A DNA stretch of 64,000 nt, taken from Helianthus annuus. Its lineage: Eukaryota > Streptophyta > Magnoliopsida > Asterales > Asteraceae. Each line of letters opens with the position of its first letter. Position 1 is the first letter of the stretch. Positions 10,789-20,443 of the stretch are shown here, piece after piece. A program made the position numbers and the translations under genes. The notes below the pieces were generated by a model. That model did no database searches, was not told the DNA's origin, and was given only the letters and a program-made list of their open reading frames with translations. The DNA is taken from assembly GCF_002127325.2 (NCBI RefSeq), contig NC_035441.2, forward strand, positions 148,842,140 through 148,906,139, read 5' to 3'.

Positions 10789-10798
10789 TAGCAACTAA

Positions 10799-11993
10799 AA
10801 TCATTAAAATTAAACGATATTGTAATTTATTTTGCGAAATAAATAAACTTAAACCGCAAATATCATCTCAACAATCATTGCCCCATAGTAGGGGGGGTTC
10901 GCCACCATGAGCCCATGAGGTATTGCCAAATGTCAATTGGATAAGATTTTAGAATAAAAATATCAGTATCTCAAATAAATACGGAATATAATTTATACAA
11001 AAAAAGTAAGTTAAATAATAAACATACAAAACATGTTTTTATTGCAATAGCTATACCCATGACTGATGTATGTGTGCCACACATTTCATATATAGCTCTG
11101 ATGTTATATATGTGTACCATATATTTCATATATTAGTGATATATTCTTAGTAGGTTACAGTTAGTTACCTGTATTACCGAGTTTGAATATAAAAAATAAT
11201 TGTTTATATAATATAATAAGACAAATAGGTGTATCTAATAATCATTCCACAATCTTTTAATATATTACCCGTAGTAATCACAATATGTAACCCGTTTCTA
11301 AAGTGCTTAATCATCTTGCCTCACGTACATAGATAACCCAAAACTTTATTCGCCATAATTTTGCTATACTGTTAATCTATCTTGCCTCACGTATAATTTC
11401 AAAACCTGTTGAGCTAATATTTAAAAAGTGTTGGACTATATTGATAAACGTATAAGTTTTCAAGTAAGAAGATTAAACTGTTGATCACGTAATATAAATT
11501 AAATATGAAAAATATCTCATATCTAGGTCTACATTTGATCATTTCTCATAGTAACTCAAAGTTTGTCTAAAAATGATATGTTATCTATTATAATATTTAA
11601 AAGTTCATAGATAGTGTATTTTTTGGGAATTTAATCAAAAAAATATCATTATCATTATAATACCAGAATTTCATAACAAATCTATTGTTGGTAAGGCTCA
11701 ATTAAAAAATATCATTATCATGATAAATTAAAGATATATATTTGAATTAAGGGGGATTTTGTAAGAAGATTTAGCCGATCTAATCCAACAAAAAATATTG
11801 GTCAACTTAAATATATATATTTGAAGTAAAAGCAAATATTAAGGTAAAAATTTTTAAATAAGCAATGTTGTCATTATATGTTATTAATCCGATTTAAAAA
11901 ATAATAAAATTATTAATTTTGATTAAAAACATTTTTTGTGAGGGATAATATGGTGTTCACATGTGACATTCCTTGAAATTGTCAATTACAAAT

Positions 11994-11995
<2 letters not shown>
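10799..11995. other. AT-rich intergenic DNA
   Basis: No ORF, RNA gene or element ends that I can support. Mostly AT-rich sequence. Confidence 0.6.
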
Positions 11996-12036
<41 letters not shown>

Positions 12037-13023
12037 GATCCTGTAAAAAGTCCAATTTTTGTGAGAAGTGTGAGAAATAATTTGGGAATGACAAGTGTCC
12101 CTTATCTTAATTAATTCAAAAGGGTATATTAGTAATTGTCCATTCTTATCAATTAATTGATTTTCAAAGATAACTGCCAAAAATATCAGGCGATATATTA
12201 GGGATGTGATTCGAATTCGATTTGTTCTATACATTTAATTGTTTACGGTAAGTTCTTGTTGTAGTGTTATATTCCCCAGTCAATAGTGTTATATTATGTA
12301 CAGGTATCTTTAATCTCCTTTTCATAGTGTTTTATCCCCATCAATAGTGTTTTATTCTGTATAGTGTCTTACAGTAAACATATAGTGTTAGATCTTTCTA
12401 TAGTGTTTTATCATGTAATATACTGTTCCTTTCATAGTGTATCCTCATCAATAGTGTTTTGTTCTGTATAGTGTCTTACAGTAAACAGATAGTATTATAT
12501 CTTCCTATAGTGTTTTATCATGTAATATACTGTTCCTTTTCATAGTGTTTTATCCCCCATCAACAGTGTTTTATTTATGTATAATGTCTTACAGTAAACA
12601 GATACTGTTATATCTTCCTAGAGTGTTTTATCATGTAATATACTGTTCTTTATAGTGTTATAAAAAGTTGTTGTGAAGGAAATCGAAGAATTTATTTCAG
12701 TACGAGAAATTCGCTGATTTTTAGGAGATAGATGAGGTTTTGAAACAGTTACCATAAATTCGCTGATTTATAGGAGATTGATGGGGTTTTGAAACAATTA
12801 CCATAAATTCGCTGATTTATAGGAGATTGATGGGGGTTTTGAAACGGTTACCATATTTGAAACGTTGGAAAAGTCACTATTGCCCTTTAATTTTACATAA
12901 GGTCCTTCTAATTAAAACACAATTTACATTTTATACCCTATTGATCTCAACCATTAGATCAAATATCCAATGGTTTAAAACACTTCTTACCCTTCTCACA
13001 TTTTAGACACTTTTTACCATATC

Positions 13024-13060
<37 letters not shown>
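11996..13060. mobile_element. MITE-like element bracketed by (TA)n, with two internal tandem arrays
   Basis: (TA)n runs at about 11997-12031 and 13032-13060 flank a body whose ends are imperfect inverted repeats: left GTAAAAAGTCC then GTGAGAAG, right complement GTAAAAAGTGTC then GTGAGAAG. The body carries about three copies of a roughly 110-bp unit rich in ATAGTGTTTTATC (12260-12660), then three copies of a roughly 50-bp unit with AATTCGCTGATTTATAGGAG (12705-12855). Insertion next to (TA)n recalls Micron-type MITEs. The class is inferred. Confidence 0.55.
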
Positions 13061-13068
<8 letters not shown>

Positions 13069-13332
13069 TGCGGTTAACATACATTATGCCTTATCGTACT
13101 TCACGTACGCGACACCAGTAACCGTCGGATCAGGGCACTAATCACGCATAAGACACAAAATAACGCATGGGATCCATTTTTTGGTGATAATCACGCATGG
13201 GGGGGGTGATAATCACGCATGGAAAGTATAATCACGCACGTTATGATGGTAAAAAAAATAATCACGCACGTTATGTTTTTTGTCGCGTACGTTAACGTAG
13301 GTTAAGGCGTTTTGTACATTATACTAACACAT

Positions 13333-13381
<49 letters not shown>

Positions 13382-13911
13382 TGCGGTTAACCTACATTAA
13401 GCCTTATCGTACTTCACGTACACGACACCAGTAACCGTCGGATCAGGGCACTAATCACGCATAAGACACAAAATAACGCATGGGACCCATTTTTTGGTGA
13501 TAATCACGCATGGGGGGTGATAATCACGCATGGAAAGTATAATCACGCACGTTATGATGGTAAAAAAATAATCACGCACGTTATGTTTTTTGCCGCGTAC
13601 GTTAATGTAGGTTAAGGCGTTTTGTACATTATACTTTCTCTTAGAGAAAGTATAATGTACTTCACGCCTTAGCGTACATTAACGTACTTCACTAAATATA
13701 TAACATGCGTAATTTTTTTTGACCAAAATAACGTGCGTGATTTTGGATCCCATGCGTGATTATGTGGTCCCATGCGTGATTATGTGGTCCCATGCGTGAT
13801 TATATGTTCCATGCGTGATTATACCCCTGATCCAACGGTTACCATTGTCTCCTGCATGAAGTATGGTAAGCCGTGAAGTATGTTAACCTTTCTCTCTCTC
13901 TCTCTCTCTCT

Positions 13912-13950
<39 letters not shown>

Positions 13951-14169
13951 CCAGTTAACGTACAATACAGCTTAACGTACATCACGTACGACAGATAATT
14001 ACGCACGTTCATTTGAAAATACGCACGTTATAAACTAAAAAACCCAAATCACGCATGTTGGAAAACATTAATCACGCATGATGAAAACATTAATCACGCA
14101 CGTTATAAACATAATCACGCACGTTGTCGTATGTGATGTACGTTAAGCCGTAATGTATTTTACACTTTT

Positions 14170-14172
<3 letters not shown>
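13061..14172. repeat. Cluster of four related ATCACGCATG elements separated by (TA)n
   Basis: Two nearly identical direct copies (about 13067-13320 and 13379-13640) start GCGGTTAACMTACATT and contain repeated AATCACGCATG/AATCACGCACG. A third, inverted relative occupies about 13644-13890 (CATGCGTGATTATGTGG repeated). A fourth, diverged direct copy is at about 13947-14172. Each is next to a (TA)n or TA/TC microsatellite. No coding capacity. Sub-terminal TTAACGTACGTT-like sequences on both sides make the units partly palindromic. Confidence 0.7.

Positions 14173-14222
<50 letters not shown>
14173..14222. repeat. (TA)n microsatellite
   Basis: About 48 bp of alternating TA between two MITE-like sequences. 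Confidence 0.95.
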
Positions 14223-14224
<2 letters not shown>

Positions 14225-14514
14225 GACCGCTAAAATGAAAACCACCCCAATTGTAAGAACCGGGAGAACAACTTTCTAGCCACTAGATCTTAAAGATGGA
14301 CAGACGAGATTAAAAGTAGTTAAAATTAATATTAAATACTTTTTGTTTTATTATGTTTTTAATATTTTTATACAAAAAGGGCAGTTTAGTAAATTTAATC
14401 TTTTTTGTCTTTTTATCTTCATTATTTTTTATTACCTTTTTTGTATTATTATATTAGTTGTTTTTTTAAATAGATTTTTTATTAAAAGCCATTTTAAATT
14501 CAAATTTTTTAACA
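14223..14514. mobile_element. Left end of a truncated MITE
   Basis: Starts GGGACCGCTAAAATGAAAAC, resembling the terminal repeats at 9940 and 37621 (the GAAAACCACC/GAACCACC family). I found no matching right end before 16.1 kb, so it is truncated or interrupted. The following DNA is T-rich and non-coding. Confidence 0.45.
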
Positions 14515-14770
14515 AAACAAAGTTTACGTTTTACGTTTTACGTTTTACGTTAAAAAGTTTACGTTTTACGTTAAAAAGTTTATGTTTTATGTTTTAACGT
14601 TAAAAAGTTTACGTTTTACGTTAAAAAACTTACGTTTTACCTTAAAAAGTTTACGTTTTATGTTTTTACGTTAAAAAGTTTAAGTTTTACGTTAAAAAAG
14701 TTACGTTTTACGTTTACGTTAAAAACTTTACGTTTTACGTTCAAAATTTACGTTTTACGCTAAAAAATTT
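14515..14770. repeat. Minisatellite of TTTACGTTTTACGTTAAAAA
   Basis: About a dozen imperfect copies of a roughly 20-bp unit, with shorter TTTACG sub-repeats and drift to TTTATG or TTTAAG. Apparent ORFs are repeat artefacts. Confidence 0.85.
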
Positions 14771-15604
14771 ACGGGTTTAACTTTTTTCTTTTATAAAAAC
14801 GTTTTTACATAAAACGAACGCATCCACAAATCACAACTCGGTAGGTATCTCAGATAGATTATTATCATCATCGACTAGGAAAAAAAATATAAAAAACTAA
14901 CAACACACAGTCAAAACAATGTGTGGATTCTTGAAAAAAACAGGGTTTGGCTCAGATTTTCTGATAATCAAAGGCTGCAAAGTGGGGTTGCAGGTTCAAA
15001 AACCTACCCTCCACCATCCTTACCGCGCCATCGCCATGAATTGCCGGAAATTTTGTTTCGAACTATCGCTGCCAATCTCAACCCCCCAATATCAAAAACA
15101 CAAATCAATCGCTGGATAATCCTACCAGAATCACAAACAACTACAGTAAACAAACAACTACAGTAAACAAACAACTACAGTAAACAAACAACTACAGTAA
15201 ACAAACAACTAAAGGTCGTGGGGCATCATCGGTGAAAAGTCACCTCCGCCTCCGTCGGCACCACCGGAAAACTTTTACAGAGTGAGTAAAAAAGGGGGTT
15301 AAAAGTTAAGAATGAAAGTTATTAATACACATATTAAAACAACATCATCTACGCATCATCCGAAAAAACGATCGGGGTAAGAACATCACCGGAACCGCTG
15401 GTGGCGGTGGCGTCTTTCTCTTTCTGAAACATTCTCTCTCCTCGATCTCTCTCATTCCCTCTCTATTTATCTGTTGTTGCAGTCGGAGTAAGAACATCCC
15501 CTCTACCCACCACCCACCACCCACCACCTGGTTGCCCATTTGTTGCTTCTGTTCACCACCACCGTGAGCGGCGGCGCTTCTGCCGGAGAAACATGGTGGT
15601 GAAC

Positions 15605-15654
<50 letters not shown>

Positions 15655-15751
15655 GGGGTGGGTGATGCCGGCGGCGAGTTCATCGGGGGGCGGCGCGCGA
15701 GTTCATCAACTCTGGGGTGTGGGGCGGCAGATTAGCTTTGTTTCAGGAGAA
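14771..15751. other. GC-richer unassigned DNA with two simple repeats
   Basis: Contains four to five copies of the 17-bp unit ACAACTACAGTAAACAA at 15137-15208, and a (GA)n microsatellite at 15609-15651. The base composition is higher in GC than the neighbours and CCGG-rich stretches near 15230-15270 and 15540-15720 look like plant 5'-UTR or coding DNA, so captured gene fragments inside a transposon are possible. I recognise no protein. Confidence 0.4.
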
Positions 15752-16115
15752 AGTGTACTGTACAAATGCCCTTATCGTACAATACATACGCGTCAATCTC
15801 AGCCGTCAGATCTTTCATCCCGCATTGAAATCGCATGTTGGTTTTTTTTAACAATTCCGCATGTGATAAGTTTTGATGAAATCGCATGTTGGTTTTTTGT
15901 AACAATGTCGCATGTGATAATTTTGATAAAATAGCATGTTGTTGTTTTTGTAACAATTTCGCATGTGGTAATTTTGATAAAATCGCATGTTAAAAAAACA
16001 ACATGCGAAATTGTTACAAAAAACCAACATACGATTTCAATGCGGGATGAAGATCTGACGGCTGAGATTGACGTATATGTATTGTACGATAAGGGTATTT
16101 GTATGTTAACCTAAC
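15752..16115. mobile_element. Inverted-repeat (foldback) MITE
   Basis: The left arm from about 15760 (TACAAATGCCCTTATCGTAC, then CAATCTCAGCCGTCAGATC) is repeated in inverse orientation at 16025-16105. Arms exceed 70 bp. The centre consists of repeated AAATCGCATGTTGG/GTAACAATTTCGCATGTG units. The right side abuts a (TA)n run. It resembles the 13-14 kb family in organisation but not in sequence. Confidence 0.65.
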
Positions 16116-16116
16116 C

Positions 16117-16172
<56 letters not shown>

Positions 16173-16200
16173 GTGTATATATATATATACACACGTGTGT
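16116..16200. repeat. (TA)n microsatellite with ACACGTGT interruptions
   Basis: Roughly 80 bp of TA dinucleotides broken by ACACGTGTAT and ACACACGTGTGT. Confidence 0.9.
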
Positions 16201-16605
16201 ACCATATATTTCATCCATGAACAAAGAAAATAATCTAAAATAATTGGTGTGTGTAAAGTAAAATATGATTAACATTTTTTTTAAATCTCAACTTCCATTA
16301 ACCAACAAAACCATCCACTTACTAGTATGGCACTAGCAAGTAGAAAGAAAACAACTACAGCAACAATAGGAAAGCAAAAGATTACTAAATAATCTCCTTC
16401 CATTTACCCCAATCTAAAGCCAAACTTTCTGAATTAAACAACTCCGAATGTTGATAATGCTAATATTGAGGCAAGTCTAATCTAAAAATTAAAAATAAAT
16501 CTAGCCCAATCTAAAACCTAAAAACTTATTGTCAATATTAATTCATAAAGTCTAGCCCAAATACGAAATGTTTAATATTGATTTGTTAACCTAAATACTA
16601 ATAAC
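16201..16605. other. Intergenic DNA, nothing recognised
   Basis: AT-rich sequence with no ORF or element ends. The last eight bases (16598-16605, CTAATAAC) are the target duplication of the hAT element that follows. Confidence 0.6.
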
Positions 16606-18152
16606 CAGAGCCGGCCCAATGGGCTTCCAACCCTAGGCTTAGGCCTATGGCCACCCAAAATGAAAGGCCTTCAAATTTTTGGATGGTTCTTTGTATACTA
16701 GGCCCATTTTCTTTATTTTATAGTAAACAATAATAAGAAGCCCAAAGATATAAAGCCTAGTGAATAAAAGGCCCAAAAAAGTCACTTGTCTCGGTCTCCC
16801 ACAAAATTGACGAACAGAAAAGTCGCTTGTCTCGGTCTCTCAGAGAAGAAATAATGAACGGCCTCTTCGCCTCAATCGTCGCCTCAATCCCCTCGATTGC
16901 CATTGGTTACAGGTATCAATATTAGTTCTTGATTTGATTTGATATAAGTTCTCGATTTGAATTGATATAAGTTCCTTGTCTTCTTGATTTGAATCGTCGA
17001 TCAGTTTTCGATTTGAATTGATATAAGTTCCTTGTCTTCTTGATTTGAATCGTCGATAGTTCTTGTCTTCTTGATTTGTGGCAGACGTGGTCCCGTGGTT
17101 TATCTGTTCTCGGAACTCGGTGGACAGTGGCATAGAGTCTCAACACTCAGATTCTCGGAACTCGGAAGTCAGTGGCACAGCCGCACAGGTTAGATATCTG
17201 ATTTTTTTCCTGAATCAAGTTGTTTAGCAATTTATTCTTCTTTCATAATTTGTTATTTTTCTGAATAAAGTTATTGTTTAGGGAATTAGGGCTTATTATC
17301 CATCTCTTAAATAGATTTATATTTTAGCAATGTCAAATCGAATTCGATCTTTTGAATCCGGTCATTCAAAAAGGCAAAAAAAAAACGTAAACAATAAGCT
17401 TTAATCGAATCACAAAAGGGAGCACTTCTAAAACTTTGTACACCTACAACAAGTCAACCTACAAACGATAGTGATACACCTACAAATAATGAACCTACAA
17501 ATGATATTGATACACCTACAAATAATGAACCTACAAACGATAGTGATACACCTACAAATAATGAACCTACAAACGACGAAAACCCTACGAATGATGAATT
17601 TACAACCGATGAAATACCTATAAATTTTGTTGATCCAAGTCAATGGAATAATATTAGTATTGATCTAAGAGATATACTCGTAGAAAAAGGTCCGATTAAA
17701 ATTCTTTTCCAAATGCATATATCGCCTATATAATTGTGTTAACAATTCCTGTAACCGTTGCTACCGCAGAACGTAGCTTTTCCAAATTAAAACTAATAAA
17801 AAATTACTTAAGATCTACAATGTCACAAGAAAGATTAAAGGTTTAGCTATTATGTCAATCGAAAAAGATTTTTTAGAAGAACTTGATTACGATAATTTCA
17901 TCAAACAATTTGCCTCGGTTAAAGCTAGAAAAGTAGATTTTATTTAAACATATACTATAATTATAGAAAACATATGACTTTAAAAAAAATTTAACTACGC
18001 CAATTATAAACTTTTTAGTTTATAATTGCCGGTCCCAAGCCCGGATAAAGGAGGAGGGTTTTTGTTACTAAATATGTTGAAAATGATAATTTTGCAAAAG
18101 GGCCACCACTTCGTAGTTCGATTAGGGCCTCCAAAACGTAGCAACGGCTCTG
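16606..18152 (+). mobile_element. Internally deleted hAT transposon, 1547 bp
   Basis: The ends CAGAGCCGGCC and GCAACGGCTCTG form short terminal inverted repeats (CAGAGCCG). A perfect 8-bp duplication, CTAATAAC, lies at 16598-16605 and 18153-18160. It encodes remnants of the start and end of a hAT transposase but lacks the catalytic middle. A roughly 56-bp stretch with TTGATATAAGTTCCTTGTC is tandemly duplicated in the leader (16915-17080). Confidence 0.9.
17330..17947 (+). pseudogene. hAT transposase remnant (N-terminus, Thr/Asn repeats, dimerisation domain)
   Basis: Begins MSNRIRSFESGHSKRQKK at 17330. Three 36-bp repeats (17463-17575) encode a PTNDSDTPTNNE-like unit in one frame. The 3' part reads LTIPVTVATAERSFSKLKLI followed by NYLRSTMSQERL, the hallmark of the hAT C-terminal dimerisation domain. 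A lost base after the SQERLK codons and other frame changes kill the reading, and the zinc-finger and RNase-H-like catalytic regions are missing. It cannot make a working transposase but could be a substrate for one supplied in trans. Confidence 0.8.
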
Positions 18153-18471
18153 CTAATAACATTAAAAAACTAGTTTATAAGATTTAATTCGGTAAAGCTT
18201 AAAGGCCTAAAAGAAACTAGCCTTTGAATTTTTAGGATCGACCCCGCCTCGTAATGTAGGTAAAAAAAACTCCGTTCTATAAATGTACAGTAAAAAAAAT
18301 TGGGATACCCCTGGATATTTCTTCTAGTTCCGCCACTGACCAATGACCTCCGTTTAACCTACATCTTATCTAACTCACCAACACCATTGAGCAATTACCA
18401 ATGGATATAATCTTTTACTTTAGTTGATTGTAATTAGGGTGTAAACTAGTTGAGTCGAAGCTGGGTTTGTT
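18153..18471. other. Intergenic DNA
   Basis: Nothing beyond the hAT target duplication and the left part of a GGGTGTAAAC repeat starting near 18437. Confidence 0.5.
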
Positions 18472-19240
18472 TAAGACCATGCGTAGTGGCTACCCAAGGG
18501 GCGTTTTTTTTGCCCAATCACGCCCAAACACGCCGGGGAACCACCCCCTAGGCGTGTTTGGTCAATTTTCATGTTTTGGCGTTTTTCAAATCACGCTTGG
18601 AGCAATTTTGAATGGCCAATCACATTTAGTCTTCCTTTTTTTGGCCAATAGTTTTTTTGTTGGTTTTTTTATTTTTATTTAATTCTCTACACCCTTTTAA
18701 CATAATGCCCACATCCACACTACACCCATTTTAGAAAAAAAAGCCCAATAATGTCCCTTGCTGAATGTATGGCGGAAAACGCCCAAGGATGAGGGCATTA
18801 TTCACCCTCACCACTAGCATGGTCTAAGGTCGAGCTTGACTCATTTGATTGAACAAAATAAAACTCAAATCGTTATGATCTCTATTTCAAAAGCTCGAGT
18901 TTGGCTCATTAAAAATTTTTCAGTCTTGAGCATTACTTAGCTCGACTCGTTTATATTATATTTTATTTTTTTAATACATATATATATATGTATTAATCAA
19001 TGTATATTTAGGTAAAAAAATATATATATTAATCACTTGATTTTATCATAACCTTGTAGATAATAAAACTGTTATATGAAAAATTATTATCTCGTCAAAT
19101 GATTAGTTCGTTTTGGGTTTTGACTCTAATCAAGTTCGTTATGTGAATCTTGGGCTCGAATTCATTTAATCTTGACACGTCTTGATTTTTTTACGAACCG
19201 ATCTCGAATAACTTACGAGTGAATGATTTCGTTTACATAA
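18437..19240. repeat. GGGTGTAAAC/CTCGA-rich repeat interrupted by a Tourist MITE
   Basis: AGGGTGTAAACTAGTTGAGTC at the left and CTCGAGTTTGGCTC, GAGCTTGACTC and similar motifs to the right of the MITE recall plant MITEs of the GGGxTGTAAACGAGC type. The right end is not clear and no target duplication was found. Confidence 0.4.
18475..18824. mobile_element. Tourist/PIF-Harbinger-type MITE, 350 bp
   Basis: Terminal inverted repeats GACCATGCGTAGTGG and CCACTAGCATGGTC (14 of 15 pairing) are flanked by TAA on both sides (18472-18474 and 18825-18827), the trinucleotide target duplication of PIF/Harbinger. Non-coding. It is inserted in the repeat described at 18437-19240. Confidence 0.8.
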
Positions 19241-19358
19241 AAAACATTCACTACATAATATTCGTATTCATTTATATACATATACCCTTTCATTTAATAT
19301 CACATTTATTTAAAGTATTTAATATAAATTCTATATATAGGGAGAGTTATAATAATTA

Positions 19359-19703
19359 GGCTATGTGTTATGGAGGGGTTTCGTTAGTGCTTTAGTGAAA
19401 CAATAACAGTGTAGTCACATGGACATCACGTTGGCACACTCTTTTCACTCTTCACACCATCAAGATATGTCATGTGGGACTTAATCAGAGATTTAGTGAA
19501 ATGTGATATTGTGTTGAGAGGAGTAAATATGATTAGTGCTATTTTATTCAATATTAAAAAATCTAAAAAAATGATTTATGCCCGTGATTAGCCACAAGCC
19601 CTTGGGGCAACGCATGTTTTGCACCCCTCTCACGCCTTGTCGTATTGGTGTTCATGCCCCTCAATGTTTATGTGGCCTCTCTCATGCCCATAACACATTG
19701 ACC
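19359..19703. mobile_element. Probable MITE with TGTGTTATGG ends
   Basis: The left end GGCTATGTGTTATGGAGG pairs with the right end CCATAACACATTGACC. The flanks are TTA and TAT, so a clean target duplication is not demonstrable. Probably Harbinger-like. Confidence 0.45.
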
Positions 19704-20060
19704 TATATATTTTTTTTTCTCTGAACAACAACCTATCATACTCGTACTCATAAATTACACTCCAAACATATTATCCTTGCTAATGAATAACAATCTACCC
19801 CTAAACATATTACAATTGTCCATGATAGAACCTGATATCTACCCAAAATACTCCTAAAAACTTACCTCCCTTACTAGACCACCAACCACAATTGTAATCA
19901 TTAAATACCTAAACATTTACCTTTAAAAGAAATGTAAAAGAAATCTTCTCTTTTTTAAAAAGAAAAAAGCCCCACTGCCGTATTATTTAGAAAAAATTTG
20001 GAGTGTTGTCTTATTTTCAACCTGCCGACCCACTTGCTACACTGTTTATTTTCCAATGCT
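19704..20060. other. Upstream intergenic region of HSFB1
   Basis: AT-rich with no element ends seen. Presumably contains distal promoter sequence of HSFB1. Confidence 0.5.
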
Positions 20061-20068
20061 TTCTAGAA
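20061..20068 (+). promoter_or_regulatory. Heat-shock element in the HSFB1 promoter
   Basis: TTCTAGAA is a perfect TTCnnGAA core, 25 bp upstream of the TATA box. HSFs bind such inverted trimers, and class-B HSF genes are known to be heat-induced, so auto- or cross-regulation is plausible. A third adjacent subunit is not evident. Confidence 0.6.
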
Positions 20069-20092
20069 CACCCTTTCCCACAGCCCCTACAA

Positions 20093-20102
20093 TTATATAA
20101 AC
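20093..20102 (+). promoter_or_regulatory. TATA box of HSFB1
   Basis: TTATATAAAC. Transcription would start near 20125-20135, giving an mRNA leader of a little over 300 nt that includes both uORFs. Confidence 0.65.
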
Positions 20103-20210
20103 CATAAACCATCTCCCCATAATTCCAACTTCTTTTTCTCACCATAATAATCCTCTCCAACTATTGTTGTTTGTTTTACAATCATCGGAAACTAACGTGT
20201 GTTGGAAGTT

Positions 20211-20240
20211 ATGTTCGTGCACGCTCATGGAAAAAACTAA
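20211..20240 (+). CDS. uORF1 in the HSFB1 leader, 9 codons
   Basis: ATG at 20211 encodes MFVHAHGKN then TAA. It overlaps the start of uORF2 (ATG at 20227) in another frame, so ribosomes initiating here would bypass the uORF2 start unless they re-initiate. Arabidopsis HSFB1 (TBF1) also has a short first uORF, but I see no clear sequence match. Confidence 0.5.
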   Translation: MFVHAHGKN

Positions 20241-20370
20241 GAAATCATCGGCTGCCGATAACAAGATCAACCTTTCCAATTACGACCTGGCTCGATCTCG
20301 CTTGTTTCTTTCGGGTTTTTATTGTTGGGGCTGGGAGTTTCTCACCGCTCTTTTGCTGTTTAGTTGCTGA
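20227..20370 (+). CDS. Conserved-peptide uORF2 of HSFB1/TBF1, 47 codons
   Basis: ATG GAA AAA ACT opens a frame that ends TGA at 20370, 73 nt before the HSFB1 ATG and in a different frame from it. The peptide starts MEKTKKSS and its C-terminal half is aromatic and hydrophobic: RLFLSGFYCWGWEFLTALLL followed by FSC. This closely resembles, from memory, the Phe-rich second uORF of Arabidopsis TBF1/HSFB1, known to repress main-ORF translation until immune or metabolic signals relieve it. The conserved part is the C-terminal 20-odd residues, typical of nascent-peptide or starvation-sensing uORFs. The sequence shows the ORF and its position; the regulatory role is inferred from the orthologue. Confidence 0.85.
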   Translation: MEKTKKSSAADNKINLSNYDLARSRLFLSGFYCWGWEFLTALLLFSC

Positions 20371-20443
20371 TTACGTTATTCCGTTAGATTAGAATTTAGT
20401 GAATTTAGGTCATAGGTAGTTGAGATTGAAAAAAGTTAGAAAA

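Noticed and set aside
13061..14172. CRISPR-like array from repeated ATCACGCATG words
   Set aside because: The words are short, irregularly spaced and inside transposon copies, and the genome is plant.
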